From positions 30,753,555 to 30,817,554 of the forward strand of contig CM072527.1 in the NCBI GenBank assembly GCA_036898135.1: 64,000 bases of DNA, read 5' to 3'. Below are positions 11,341-22,084 of the stretch, piece after piece (positions within the stretch are counted from its first letter, which is position 1; the number at the start of each line of letters is the position of its first letter). This DNA is from Oncomelania hupensis (taxonomy: Eukaryota > Mollusca > Gastropoda > Littorinimorpha > Pomatiopsidae). The notes under the pieces were generated by a model. It was not told the DNA's origin, ran no database searches, and saw nothing but the letters and a program-made list of their open reading frames with translations. The position numbers were made by a program, and so were the translations under genes.

Positions 11341-11346
11341 AATAAA
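11341..11346 (+). promoter_or_regulatory. Candidate polyadenylation signal of the GH1 gene
   Basis: AATAAA about 350 bases after the GH1 stop codon, in an AT-rich stretch with no other coding signal between. It is the first canonical hexamer downstream, but such hexamers are common in AT-rich DNA. Confidence 0.4.
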
Positions 11347-11551
11347 AAAAATACTGACATTTATATTTCTGTTTTTTTTCTTTCTGTGTGTTTGTGGGTA
11401 TTTTCTGTTTCCTCTCAAAACCATTTATAACATCATCTATCTCAATATCATTCAAAATTCAGTCTCAACACAATTCCTATACTATTCTAAACACTTTTTG
11501 TTCATAACACAACTGGTATACCTTATATGTGATTTTAGACCACTCCTTCTC

Positions 11552-11618
<67 letters not shown>
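11552..11618 (+). repeat. (TAA)n microsatellite
   Basis: About 22 perfect ATA/AAT units in the region after the GH1 gene. Confidence 0.95.
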
Positions 11619-11805
11619 GCGCTTGTGTGTAATAATAGCGTTTTTTCCTAAGGACAGTTCCAGGAAAAAAAACGAAGTTTAAAGACTGAGTAAGCATTAA
11701 GGACGTCGCCACCTTGACAACAATGATCATCATCAGTTCTCACGCATTTATACTTAACGTTAACATCGAAACAAATAAGAGAAGAAGGGAAACAAAAAAG
11801 AGACA

Positions 11806-12432
<627 letters not shown>

Positions 12433-12437
12433 CTGAT

Positions 12438-13163
12438 TGTTACACTCATTCGATGTTGGTGTTTTTCTATCAGTAGTTGATTCAGCCCCAATGCTTGAAT
12501 TCTCCTGATAGGTGTAACTCAGATTCGTTTATCCACGCAACCCGTTCAATCATCAACAAGTCAGGAGTCGTCGTATGAAGCTTTCCACTTTTATTCAGCA
12601 CACATCAACAACTGCATACAATCGCTTTTCCAACTCTACAATTCTCAACTTTGAACTTTCCACTTTTTACAACTTTCTCAACTCTAATACAACAGCTCTC
12701 TCTACTGTCAACTCTCTCTAAAAACCACCTTTTGAAACAGTGCGGCACTATATATATATACAGTCTCTCTAAACTCCAGAAAGAGCGAGAATACCCCCCA
12801 CGTGAAACACCTCAACCAATCATAATTAATTTCATCATCACTGTCTCACGTCATACAACCCTATTTGGAATGGAAGCTTCCATGGTTACTACTAGAACTA
12901 TCCATACGCTTCGATCGATAGTAAACAACCAATTCTCGAAAATTCTCAAATAATATCGACCAACTAAAAACACCAACGTTATTATTATACAAAGCTTCTT
13001 CTAATAACAACGCAAAATCAAATCAAAGATAAATACACTCCATTACTGCATGCATTGCAAAATAAAATGAACAGATCTATCGCGCAAGCCTACCATTGCA
13101 CGCGCTTCACACATAATATCGTGCGCATTTCACACGCACCATCATGCGCGTCTCAACGTAACA
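12438..13163 (-). repeat. 3' LTR of copy 2
   Basis: 726 bases, flanked inside by the purine-rich tract GGGGGGTTA (reverse complement of 13164-13173) and outside by the CTGAT target duplication. It matches 17722-18519. Confidence 0.92.
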
Positions 13164-13242
13164 TAACCCCCCACTCTAGAAGAAATTTACTTAATTTCGT
13201 CTGTCTGGATACTGTCAATATTCTCAGTTCATACACACAGAG

Positions 13243-16200
13243 TCAATGTTCTTTCATCCGCAAGGAAGCGACGCCCTCGTCCGTTACGGTTGTCATTGGC
13301 CCAGGGTCAAAGACAGTAATCTTGTGGGCTCTCCTGGAGTCATTGCATCCTCCGTTGTCTCCTTCTTCCATCGAACGTCCGCTGAAGTCGACGTTGTCAG
13401 CTCCCAGAATGCACTTGCTGGGTCTCACGATCAAGTTGGCTTCTGTGAGACGGTGGAACAGCTCCCTCAAGGTCTGCAGATGCTCTTCCCAGGTCGGGGT
13501 GTGGACTAGCAGGTCGTCCCAGTAACACACGACGTTGTCCATCCCTTTGAGCATCTTCCTCATTCCTCTCTTCAGGGTAGTTCCGCTGTTGACCATGCCA
13601 AAGGGCATCCTTAGGCACTCGTACGTCCCATCAGGAGTTATGAAAGCAGTCTTTGGTATGTCCTGTTGACGCACGGGGACTTGCCAATAGCCCTTGCTGA
13701 GGTCAATCTTTGAGAAGATTTTACTCCCCGATAATTGTGGGAAGAGGTCTGCTGCAGTAGGCATCGGCTCGGGATCGAAGACGGTGATCTTATTAACCTT
13801 TCTGTAGTCGATGCATACTCTGTTGCTCCCATCCTTCTTCTTCACGACCACGACAGGGGACGCATAGGGTGAACTGGACTCCCTGATGATGCCCATCTTC
13901 AGCATCTCATCGATGTCTTTCTTCAAGGCTTCACGGGCCTTGAAAGGGATCGGGAAGGGTTTGGATCGAACGGGAATATTTGAAGTGAGGTGGACTTCAT
14001 GTTCGACCAAAGTCGTAGAGCCTGGGACATCGCTGAAGTTTTGGGGAAACTCACCCATAAGGTCCTTGAGCTCTATCTTTTGACCTTCCGTCAAGCTCGG
14101 TCCTAGCTTAACATCATCAATGCCTTCTTTGCTGTGGAAGTCTCCAAGTTCCAACAGTTCCTCGCTGTCAAAGCTGTCGTCGATCTCAGCTACTGTTGGT
14201 GCGTGTACAGTCTCTGATGGCCTTTCCACGTACAGCTTAAGGAGGTTGGCGTGGTATATCTTGGAATGCTGGCCGACCTTTACCTTGTAGTCGTTGATTC
14301 CCACCACGGTCTCCACTTCGTACGGGCCTTTCCACTGCATCAGCAACTTATTATAATCAGTAGGTAGCAGCACCAGCACTTTGTTGCCAGGTTTGAACTT
14401 CCTGTTCACAGCCCTACGATCATAGTAGTGCTTTCCACAGTCTTGGGACTTCTTCAGGTTTTCTCTGGCTATCTCGAGAGTCTGCTCCAGCTTCTCCCGT
14501 AGCTCAAACACGTACTGGTAGCTGTTCTTCACCTCTGGGGTCCTTACTTCTTTCGTCCACAGTTCTTTCAGGATGTGCATCGGCCCTCTGATGGTTCTTC
14601 CGTAAAGCAGCTCGAACGGAGAAAAGCCGGTGGACTCCTGCGGCACTTCTCTGTAGGCGAACAGTAAGGCGTTGATGTAGCGATGCCATCGTCTGGGCTG
14701 CTCGCTGCACAGTTTCTTCAGGGTGGACTTCAGCGTAGCATTGAACTTTTCGACAAGCCCGTTACACATTGGATGGTAAGGTGTCGTAGTCAAATGCCGG
14801 ATGCTCAGCAGTCTGTTTACTTCCTTCATACAGTCAGAGCCGAACTGCGTCCCGAGGTCTGTCAGAATTTCTTCAGGCACTCCAAGTCTACTGAACATGT
14901 CCACCAGCGCCTCTGCTACAGTTTCAGTGTCAATCTTCTTCAGTGGCACTGCTTCTGGGTACCGAGTCGCATAGTCCACTAAAGTCAGTACCCACCGATG
15001 ACCTTCTTCACTCGGAGGTCTTATTTCGCCGATTAAGTCTAAGGACACCCTATTGAAATGTCGGTCGATCAGAGGCATCCTCTGCATAGGCACTTTAGGA
15101 ACCCTTCCTCGAGGTATGGTCTTCTGGCAAATGTCACATGATCGGCAGAAACGGCTGACGTCCGCATGAAGTCCTGGCCAGTAGAACACCGCCTGGATTC
15201 TGTCTGACGTCTTCTTGATGCCTAGGTGACCTCCCATGATGGAGTCGTGAGCTACTTCCATCACTTGGCGCCTTAGGGGTAATGGTACCAAGACTTGATG
15301 TAGTGGTTTCCCTCCGTTGACCCTCGGGTGCTGGAAGATTCGGTACAGGATCTTGGCCTTCACCTCAAAATAGACCGTGCCACTGCCTTTGGTCACGTGG
15401 TCTTGGCGGTTCCTGTACTTGTTTAAAGTGCAATCAGCTTCCTGGAGCTGGATAAGCTTATCTCTGTCCACGATGGCAGCTTTGGAGTTGCCGGCGACCT
15501 TCAGTGGCGTAGTCGTCTTGTCTCTCTTGGCCTGGGCCCTGGTAGTGACAACACCGACGATCTCTGGTCGGCAGGGCTGAGCCGGAGTAGCCACATTGTC
15601 CCGTAACAGCTCTGTAAGGTCTCCATCGGGAAATGGCAATGGATCCTCCTCCACAACTTCGACGAGTTGAGTTGAGGCAGGACTCCACTCTGGATCGGGG
15701 TCGTCGGGTCGTCTCGCGCCGTCGATGTTCCCGATCATCAAATCATACAGCGGCTTCTTCAGGCAAACCGCTTCGACTTCGCCTATGTAGAAAGGGGTGC
15801 TGACTTGAACTTTCGCAACTGGCGCTTTCACACATTTGCTGTCGGCCATGAGTGTCCATTTTGATTCGCCAGTGAACTGTTCTTTAGCGATTAGGTCTTC
15901 TCTGACGATGACCCCACTGCAGCGAGAGTCTCTTAGAACAGTCACTTCATGATTTCCGACGCGTCCCTTGGAAACAGGCATGTTCTGGACGGTCACAGCT
16001 GCGCTGGCGACGACGGGGATGGATTTTCCGTTGGCAAGGAGAAGTTGGCCATCGGTCATGCACTCTTGCACGTCCGCAAGAGTAGCTGTGCGCTCGGTCT
16101 CACTCGGAAGAATGACGCTCCCGCCGCACACTTGATGGTCAGATCTACTAGTTTGCCGTTGATTGGAGAACCGCCTCTGCCGGTTGCCCGCCGCTGAATT

Positions 16201-16926
16201 GTCCGTACTGCTCCGCTGTCCGCTACTTTTGTTTTGAGGACAGTTAGCCGCTCTGTGGTCTGTAGCGTTGCAGGTGAAACAGCCTCTTGAATGCCTTTCC
16301 CTGGGAGGTGGCGTGGAATCCGTCTGTCTCTGGCTCGTCTGACTCCCCTGTATCTGGTACCCATGGTTTCCAGTCTTCTGAAAATGTTTCGTCGCCTGGG
16401 GTGGCCCTAGCGTCTTCTCATAGGCGATGAGATATCTTTCAGCAGCCTCAGCAACGTCTTTTAGCGTCTGTAACTTTTGTATTTCCAAGTGGATCGCGAG
16501 GTCCTTAGGGCAGGCGTTGAGTAATTGCTCCCTCACGATCAGTTCATGCAGACTCTCGTAAGTCTTCCCTTTGCCTGATAATTCCACCCACTTGTGTAGA
16601 TATGACGACAGGCGCTCCACAAACTGCTTTGGCGTCTCGTCTGACTTCGGCCGGCATTCACGGAAGCGTTTACGGTAGCCCTTCTCTGTAAAGTTGTAGC
16701 ACTGCAATAGGGCCTCTTTCAAGACGTCGTAGTCTTTAGCGTCAGTGTTCGACAATCTGGTAAAGACGTCAAGTGCTTGCCCCGTCAGAAGTGCACTTAG
16801 TCGAATTGCCCAGTCTTGAGGTTGCCAGTTAGAGCTTTCGGCAAACCTTTCGAATCTCGCCAAATAACTGTCAATCTGGTCCTTCCCGTCGACGAACGCC
16901 GGCAATTTTGGAGCCATGTGGCGCAT
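13243..16926 (-). CDS. Gag-pol polyprotein of copy 2 (single long frame, RNase H deleted)
   Basis: 1227 codons in one frame. In order: gag matrix/capsid-like region (residues 1-210); CCHC zinc knuckle CFTCNATDHRAANC (about 216-230); aspartic protease with DSR where copy 1 has DSG (about 333); H2C2 zinc finger and integrase core with D, D, E (about 590-800); GPY/F module WKGPYEV (about 880); and reverse transcriptase with YWDD (about 1145). After VDF of the RT thumb region the frame jumps to a 45-residue tail, so the connection and RNase H domains are missing. Gag and pol in one frame suggests that the family makes a single polyprotein. The altered protease and lost RNase H make this copy non-functional. 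The frame starts at an ATG created by a 17-base deletion; the original gag start is at 17235. Confidence 0.9.
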   Translation of the reverse strand: MRHMAPKLPAFVDGKDQIDSYLARFERFAESSNWQPQDWAIRLSALLTGQALDVFTRLSNTDAKDYDVLKEALLQCYNFTEKGYRKRFRECRPKSDETPKQFVERLSSYLHKWVELSGKGKTYESLHELIVREQLLNACPKDLAIHLEIQKLQTLKDVAEAAERYLIAYEKTLGPPQATKHFQKTGNHGYQIQGSQTSQRQTDSTPPPRERHSRGCFTCNATDHRAANCPQNKSSGQRSSTDNSAAGNRQRRFSNQRQTSRSDHQVCGGSVILPSETERTATLADVQECMTDGQLLLANGKSIPVVASAAVTVQNMPVSKGRVGNHEVTVLRDSRCSGVIVREDLIAKEQFTGESKWTLMADSKCVKAPVAKVQVSTPFYIGEVEAVCLKKPLYDLMIGNIDGARRPDDPDPEWSPASTQLVEVVEEDPLPFPDGDLTELLRDNVATPAQPCRPEIVGVVTTRAQAKRDKTTTPLKVAGNSKAAIVDRDKLIQLQEADCTLNKYRNRQDHVTKGSGTVYFEVKAKILYRIFQHPRVNGGKPLHQVLVPLPLRRQVMEVAHDSIMGGHLGIKKTSDRIQAVFYWPGLHADVSRFCRSCDICQKTIPRGRVPKVPMQRMPLIDRHFNRVSLDLIGEIRPPSEEGHRWVLTLVDYATRYPEAVPLKKIDTETVAEALVDMFSRLGVPEEILTDLGTQFGSDCMKEVNRLLSIRHLTTTPYHPMCNGLVEKFNATLKSTLKKLCSEQPRRWHRYINALLFAYREVPQESTGFSPFELLYGRTIRGPMHILKELWTKEVRTPEVKNSYQYVFELREKLEQTLEIARENLKKSQDCGKHYYDRRAVNRKFKPGNKVLVLLPTDYNKLLMQWKGPYEVETVVGINDYKVKVGQHSKIYHANLLKLYVERPSETVHAPTVAEIDDSFDSEELLELGDFHSKEGIDDVKLGPSLTEGQKIELKDLMGEFPQNFSDVPGSTTLVEHEVHLTSNIPVRSKPFPIPFKAREALKKDIDEMLKMGIIRESSSPYASPVVVVKKKDGSNRVCIDYRKVNKITVFDPEPMPTAADLFPQLSGSKIFSKIDLSKGYWQVPVRQQDIPKTAFITPDGTYECLRMPFGMVNSGTTLKRGMRKMLKGMDNVVCYWDDLLVHTPTWEEHLQTLRELFHRLTEANLIVRPSKCILGADNVDFSGRSMEEGDNGGCNDSRRAHKITVFDPGPMTTVTDEGVASLRMKEH

Positions 16927-16974
16927 GCTGATTGTTTTGGATACGCGCCAACTCTAGCTGGTACTGACGATCAG

Positions 16975-17235
16975 CTTCTAGTCGTCTCTCTTCCATCTCG
17001 TCACGCCGACGCTGTTCCTCTCTCTCTCTTCACGCCTGCGTTGGTCTTCCCTTTCTTGACGCCGCTCTTCTAGTTCTCTTTCTTCACGGCGACGCTGCTC
17101 TTCAAATTCTCTTTCTTCACGGCGGCGTTGCTCTTCTAATTCTGTTTCTTGTATTCTCTCCTGAGACTTGACGTACTCCGTCAGCTGCTTGCCTTTCAGA
17201 TTTAGTTCAACCCCTTTCTACCAGAAGTCAGCCAT
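16975..17235 (-). pseudogene. N-terminal gag segment of copy 2, broken
   Basis: Starts ATG at 17235 with MADFW, then TAG where copy 1 has CAG. It then encodes a charged, coiled-coil-like stretch rich in EEQRRREER, equivalent to 57762-58049 of copy 1. The early stop and a downstream frameshift separate it from the rest of gag. Confidence 0.8.
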
Positions 17236-17700
17236 CTTGATGCTTTTCTGGAAAGTTCTTTACTGTGCTGTACCTTTCTAGACTGTTCTAGAACAGCACG
17301 CTTTCTGCAGTAGCGCTGATGCTTGCCACTAGTCGCCTTCGCTGACGCAGGCCCCGCTGTCCTCGACGTATGCGACGCTGCACCACGCTGACGTTGATGT
17401 ACACGCTCCTGTGCTCAAGTAGACGCGACGTCCGCTCGTCGCTCTCTCTAATACTGGCGATGTAGCTCCGAGACTGTCCCTCGACGTAGTCTTGCGGCAG
17501 CCACGTAGTCCCGATCTGTTGTTCGCTCGCGAAGCAACTCTTCAGCGACTACACGCCCTTGCAGTCAACCTGAATCTATCGGAGATGTAGTCCCAGTATG
17601 TTGGCCCCTCTCGACGCAACTTTGGCGGCTACCCTCGATGACTGCCTCTCGTAACGTTGACTCGCTTGTTGTAGCAGTTGAACCCTTGGCTATGGCGTGA

Positions 17701-17718
17701 ATCCCGGCTTGGCCCCCA
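17701..17718 (-). other. Primer binding site of copy 2
   Basis: On the element strand, three bases after the 5' LTR, the sequence TGGGGGCCAAGCCGGGATTC starts with TGG, as expected for a site pairing with a tRNA 3' CCA end. Copy 1 has the same site with two changes (TGGGGGTCAAGCCGCGATTC). I do not name the tRNA. Confidence 0.65.
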
Positions 17719-17721
17719 AAA

Positions 17722-18519
17722 TGTTACACTCATTCGATGTTGGTGTTTTTCTATCAGTAGTTGATTCATCCCCAATGCTTGAATTCTCCTGATAGGTGTA
17801 ACTCAGATTCGTTTATCCACGCAACCCGTTCAATCATCAACAGGTCAGGAGTCGTCGTATGAAGTTTTCCACTTTTATTCAGCACACATCAACAACTGCA
17901 TACAATCGCTTTTCCCACTCTACAATTCTCAACTTTGAACTTTCCACTTTTTACAACTTTCTCAACTCTAATACATCTCTCTCTACTGTCAACTCTCTCT
18001 AAAAACCACCTTTTGAAACAGTGCGGCACTATATATATACAGTCTCTCTAAACTTCAGAAAGAGCGAGAATACCCCCCACGTGACACACCTCAACCAATC
18101 ATAATTAATTTCATTATCACTGTCTCACGTCATACAACCCTATTTGGAATGGAAGCTTCCATGGTTACAACTAGAACTATCCATACGCTTCGATCGATAG
18201 TAAACAACCAATTCTCGAAAATTCTCAAATAATATCGACCAACTAAAAACACCAACGTTATACAAAGCTTCTTGTAATAACAACGCAAAATCAAATCAAA
18301 GATAAATACACTCCATTACTGCATGCGTTGCAAAATAAAATGAACAGATCTATCGCGCAAGCCTACCATTGCACGCGCTTCACACATAATATCGTGCGCA
18401 TTTCACACGCACCATCATGCGCGTCTATGTTATGTTATGTTATTAGTTTATAGTCCCCTCTCTTCCCAATAAGGATTTTCAGAGAGGAGACTACTTATAA
18501 TGCGCGTCTCAACGAAACA
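17722..18519 (-). repeat. 5' LTR of copy 2, carrying a 73-bp insertion
   Basis: Matches 12438-13163 except for substitutions, small indels and an insertion at 18427-18499. The outer end reads GAAACA where the other LTR has GTAACA, followed by the CTGAT duplication. Confidence 0.9.
18427..18499. mobile_element. 73-bp insertion in the LTR with a 10-bp target duplication
   Basis: ATGCGCGTCT occurs at 18417-18426 and again at 18500-18509, with the 73 bases between them absent from the partner LTR. The insert contains the inverted pair TAGTCCCCTCTCT and AGAGAGGAGACTA, and one end carries ATGTTATGTTATTA, which looks like a short tail of tandem pentamers. It is probably a very short retroposon. Confidence 0.75.
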
Positions 18520-18838
18520 CTGATTTTATTTACATCTTTTTTAAATGTTGACAGTTTAGTCTGATTTTACTTAATTTTGTGTGGTCCTGATTCGGCTCTT
18601 GGCAGTCCTCTGGACTCTATAAACACTGAATATCGATCTGTATATTTAATAATAAATTGTAATCTTACCTCCATATTTAGACACGCATTGTTCTCCAGTG
18701 AAAGATGAAAGTCTTCCCGAAATGAAATCGCCAGACTGTCGTAACACTACTTTACGTCATAGTGTTCTAATTTAATAAGTGTAGTCGTTCGATATTCATC
18801 ATCATCATCGGTTTCATATACTACTGCGCCTCAAATAA

Positions 18839-18839
18839 G

Positions 18840-18882
<43 letters not shown>

Positions 18883-18892
18883 CATCCATCCA

Positions 18893-18942
<50 letters not shown>

Positions 18943-18943
18943 G
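18839..18943 (+). repeat. (CAT)n microsatellite
   Basis: Two CAT runs separated by five CCAT units. Confidence 0.95.
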
Positions 18944-19084
18944 ACATAGTTTTGCAGAAATCTCTTTATCCTTGAAACGGAGCTGGTGTGATGAGATCCA
19001 CTGTTGAATTCTGTAGATCGACGTATCGGCCTGATGAAGGCATATTAGGGGTGAGGTTGGATGAATTAATGGGATAATGGTTCG

Positions 19085-19600
19085 CACCACCTACAACAAC
19101 CCCGAGATCCTAATGGTACCATGGTACTATCAAGGATGAACAGCGCATTCGAGACCTGAGGGAGTACATCAACAACGTGATGAAACGTAATTTTGCTATT
19201 ACTGTCAATGTTCTTAAAGGTAATCACCGAAACTTTCTTCAGTTACAATCCCTTATTAAAAGTAAGACAGATGTTTATCTTGCCTTTTCTGCTGTCAGCG
19301 GTTTTGTGGTGTGGAAGTTTGTCATAGCTACATAGTAGCGGTTTAGTGTTCTCAGCTCATAGGCGTATCAACTGGACAGAAATAGGCCTACATCAACAAC
19401 ATTCTTAAAGTTCAAAACAATGGCTGCTTATTTCAACAACTCTGGTGTCTATGCTGAATTCAGTAACCACTATTTTTGTTCTCGATCGTTATCTGTTGCG
19501 CGGTAGCGGTCAACCAAGATGGCTGTCGCGTGATTGGCTACTTCCTGTGGACGCTGATGGACACATTCGAGTTTACCTCTGGCTACATAGACTAAAGGTT
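19085..19600 (+). pseudogene. Remnants of another GH1 gene copy
   Basis: At 19090-19125 the frame reads TTYNNPEILM, like the GH1 Y-NP-I segment before the nucleophile. After a frameshift, 19125-19187 reads KDEQRIRDLREYINNVMK, matching the D--RI--Y---Y----L helix that ends the nucleophile exon. At 19505-19593 the frame reads QDGCRVIGYFLWTLMDTFEF then TSGYID and stop, matching the exon-6 block. The nucleophile motif itself is not recognisable and splice sites are poor, so this copy is dead. It shows that GH1 genes were arrayed here. Confidence 0.75.
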
Positions 19601-19898
19601 GTCACGAAGTGGATTGGTAAATATTTACATTTGTGTATACATCACGTATTTATAGAGTTAGTACTATGACATAGTCCCAATTATGGTTTCAATACAATGT
19701 TAGAAATGTACCACAGTGGTTGGAATTGATATAACGTTTTAACAAATTTGAGAAGCGTATTACAGATGCTGGAAATGCTCAGCTTTGATACAAAGAAGTC
19801 TGTATTAGTGTTGAATGAATGAATGAATAATTTATAAAGCGCGTAAATATCTCCACGCCGACGGGCATGATCGCAGCGCTGGTGGGAGGGAGGTGGAT

Positions 19899-19948
<50 letters not shown>

Positions 19949-19961
19949 ACACCTACACCCA

Positions 19962-19998
<37 letters not shown>

Positions 19999-20004
19999 CC
20001 ACAC
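19899..20004 (+). repeat. (CA)n microsatellite
   Basis: CA runs with CCCACACCTACACCC interruptions. Confidence 0.95.
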
Positions 20005-20296
20005 TCAAACACCACAAACTCTCTCAAAAACAAATAACGAACGAATTCTATTGTAGAGTAAACCCTACTGCTAGAACTCAACTGGCTCTGTCTATTCTTT
20101 TTTAGGTGTTTGCCTTCCAAACTTCACGCTGAGAACCCGCCACAGAACAAACGACTGCCCGCTGGTGTTTGCAGGGAAGTCAAATTCTACACCTAGACCC
20201 CTGCGATGCTGTCCTAACCTTTTTATCCCTGTGCACTTTTTTTTTTTAGTTTAGATTAGAGTCCCCGGACACACAGATGCATATAGGGTTGTGGAC

Positions 20297-21143
20297 ATGT
20301 AGTGCTTTAAATTACTACTGTTTCTGTCTCCTTTGTTCTTTCTCATTCCCAATCTGTTCTATCAATCTATTATGTTCTTCGCTAGACCAGTCACCTACTT
20401 TTTTTTTTCTTGAAAACTCTCCCAAACTCCCTCCTTTACGTATGGGGTCTTTTGGATCAGCTTGGGGATATTGGACGCTTTCTGCCGAATGGTCACTAGG
20501 GCTTTCTATGGTATTATTATTTAGTAATGTAGGCTTGTACACGTGGGGTGTCGGATAGTGCAGTGGTTGGAGCACTCGCTACTGTGTCGAAAGTGAAGCA
20601 CCGTCCGGTGCGGTTAGCACTTGGATGGGTGACCGCTAAGGCGTGAAGCGACAAATAACAACGCCCCCAGTTGACTCAACTGTGATTGAGTACCTACTCT
20701 CTTGAGGGTGGGGAAGGTAAAGCAGCGAGGGAGAGAGTTGGGCATCACCCTCATTACGCTGGCCCAAGATAAGTGTGATCTCCAACATCACGCTCCCCTA
20801 CGGCCACAAGGCTATGGGACTACCTTTACCTTTACCTTTTTTTTTTAGGCTTGTATATGTATGTTTTTTAATGTTTTATAATGATGTTTATATTCTTTTT
20901 TGTTGTTTTGTAAACGGGGTGGGGAGGGGGTGGGAGGGGGGGGGAGAAGGTCGATAAATTAGAGTGGAGCCCAGGGTCCCCTGCGTGGGATGCCTTTATT
21001 GTACAGTGATCGACTGGTGGAGTGCCTTCAGTGTTCCGATCGGGGTTGTTTCAGCAGATTTTTGATACGGGTCACGGGTGAGCCCCCTTTCAACCAAGTT
21101 GTGGTCCTGATTAGGCTCTTTGCAGTCCGCTGGACCCTATAAA
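20297..21143 (+). mobile_element. R3 retroposon copy, split by a 5S-like SINE
   Basis: Bases 20297-20539 and 20847-21143 together match the R3 unit at 48125-48674. Shared landmarks are TTCTATCAATCT, GACCAGTCACCTAC, GGATCAGCTTGGGGATATTG, CGATAAATTAGAGT and GTCCGCTGGACC. The SINE at 20540-20846 lies in the middle. Function unknown; no open frame is shared among copies. Confidence 0.8.
20540..20846 (+). mobile_element. SINE with a 5S-rRNA-like promoter region
   Basis: Inserted in R3 and flanked by the direct repeat AGGCTTGTA (20531-20539 and 20847-20855). Bases 20585-20640 resemble the internal promoter of 5S rRNA genes: an A-box-like AGTGAAGC at 20592-20599, then GGTTAGCACTTGGATGGGTG at 20613-20632 and on to GACC, containing the C-box. 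Their spacing is about that of 5S genes. The 5' 40 bases also have a tRNA-like look (ATAGTGCAGTGGTTGGAGC). The tail is (CTTTAC)n followed by T. SINE3-type elements derive from 5S RNA. Confidence 0.72.
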
Positions 21144-21151
21144 CAATTACT

Positions 21152-21153
<2 letters not shown>

Positions 21154-21228
<75 letters not shown>

Positions 21229-21235
21229 TCTCCCC
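21154..21235 (+). repeat. (TC)n microsatellite
   Basis: About 35 TC units next to the 3' end of R3. Confidence 0.95.
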
Positions 21236-21272
21236 CCTCTCTATTTATTTTATTTCTATTTTATCATTCCTA

Positions 21273-21395
21273 TTCAGCTCAAGAGCTGCTCAATACAGTA
21301 TCACACTCAAGCCGCCCGAGGCGCACACTAGCTGCCTTGGGCGCACAGTCTGACGCACAGACGACTGAGCACAATCCTAGACGACCGGGGGTGAG
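21273..21395 (-). mobile_element. SINE family A, 3' part
   Basis: Reverse-strand copy of the family A tail. It starts with AGCTCAAGAGCTGCTCAA and includes CTCAAGCCGCCCGAGGCGC and GACGACTGAGCACAATCCT, all shared with 50585-50737. Confidence 0.85.
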
Positions 21396-21479
21396 GAAGA
21401 AGGGAAAACTGTACACTGAAACAACCATCACACTAATAGCAACAGTAAGATGGCCAGTGCTCACAGCCAATGTTTATGT

Positions 21480-21560
21480 CCGGGCCACCGGGAATTAATC
21501 GAACCCGCAATCTTTGTAACACGAGCACGAGCTACCAACTGAGTTATCTGTCTCTCTTTC
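21480..21560 (-). mobile_element. tRNA-like SINE head
   Basis: Read on the - strand it has an A-box-like ATAACTCAGTTGGTAGCTCG and a B-box-like GCGGGTTCGATTAATTCCCG. The B-box region is disrupted, so it is not a working tRNA. It resembles the heads of SINE family B. Confidence 0.6.
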
Positions 21561-22084
21561 TCTCTCTCTCCCTCCCTCATTCTCCCACTCCCTACCTCTC
21601 TCTCTATCTTTTTGTTCCTCTCTCTTGTGATGAGGGAGGGAGGGAAAGGGGGGTGGGTTGAGTGAGACACGTTGACTGAGAGGTTATAGGTCCCACAATC
21701 ATCGCCGTTTTGTAGTTTCCCGGTTAGAGGTAGGTACCCCCAATTGCGGACAGTGGTGTTTCACTCGTAGTTTGTGTATTGCTATTTGTGTATCCAGTCA
21801 ACCATCAAGCATTTTTGTGCATATACAATCATGTTCAGATGTGTTACAGTTAATGGCAGATTGTTTTCAATGAAAACAAGGGTCTGAATGAACAAAGGGT
21901 GAATGATGGCACTAGCTGACGGTCGGTCATTTTCCCTTCAGTTATGAGGTGAAATCTGTCTTAAACTATTTCGGTAAACGTTTTTGGATGACAGTTCACG
22001 AACGGTGAATTTCAGTGTGCACAATTGATACCTAAAACATATTGCAATATAAAGTGAAAAAAAATCTCTTTTTAGTGTTGCCGA

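Larger units (their letters stand above)
12438..18519 (-). mobile_element. Gmr1-like LTR retrotransposon, copy 2 (degenerate)
   Basis: Complete element on the - strand, flanked by the 5-bp target duplication CTGAT at 12433-12437 and 18520-18524. Its LTRs lie at 12438-13163 (3' LTR) and 17722-18519 (5' LTR, enlarged by a small insertion). Each begins TGTTACG-type and ends TAACA on the element strand. By eye the LTRs differ at about a dozen sites plus a few indels, so it is older than copy 1 at 56588-63160. Pol has integrase before reverse transcriptase. Damage seen: a stop at codon 6 of gag (TGG TAG), a 17-base deletion near 16925, protease DSG changed to DSR, and loss of the RNase H domain. 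Confidence 0.92.

Noticed and set aside
20104..20200. Possible terminal exon of the second GH1 copy (LPNFTLRTRHRTND after a TTTTTTAG acceptor).
   Set aside because: The likeness to the V-FTD--L-RTPK motif of GH1 is too short, and the next residues do not follow the family.
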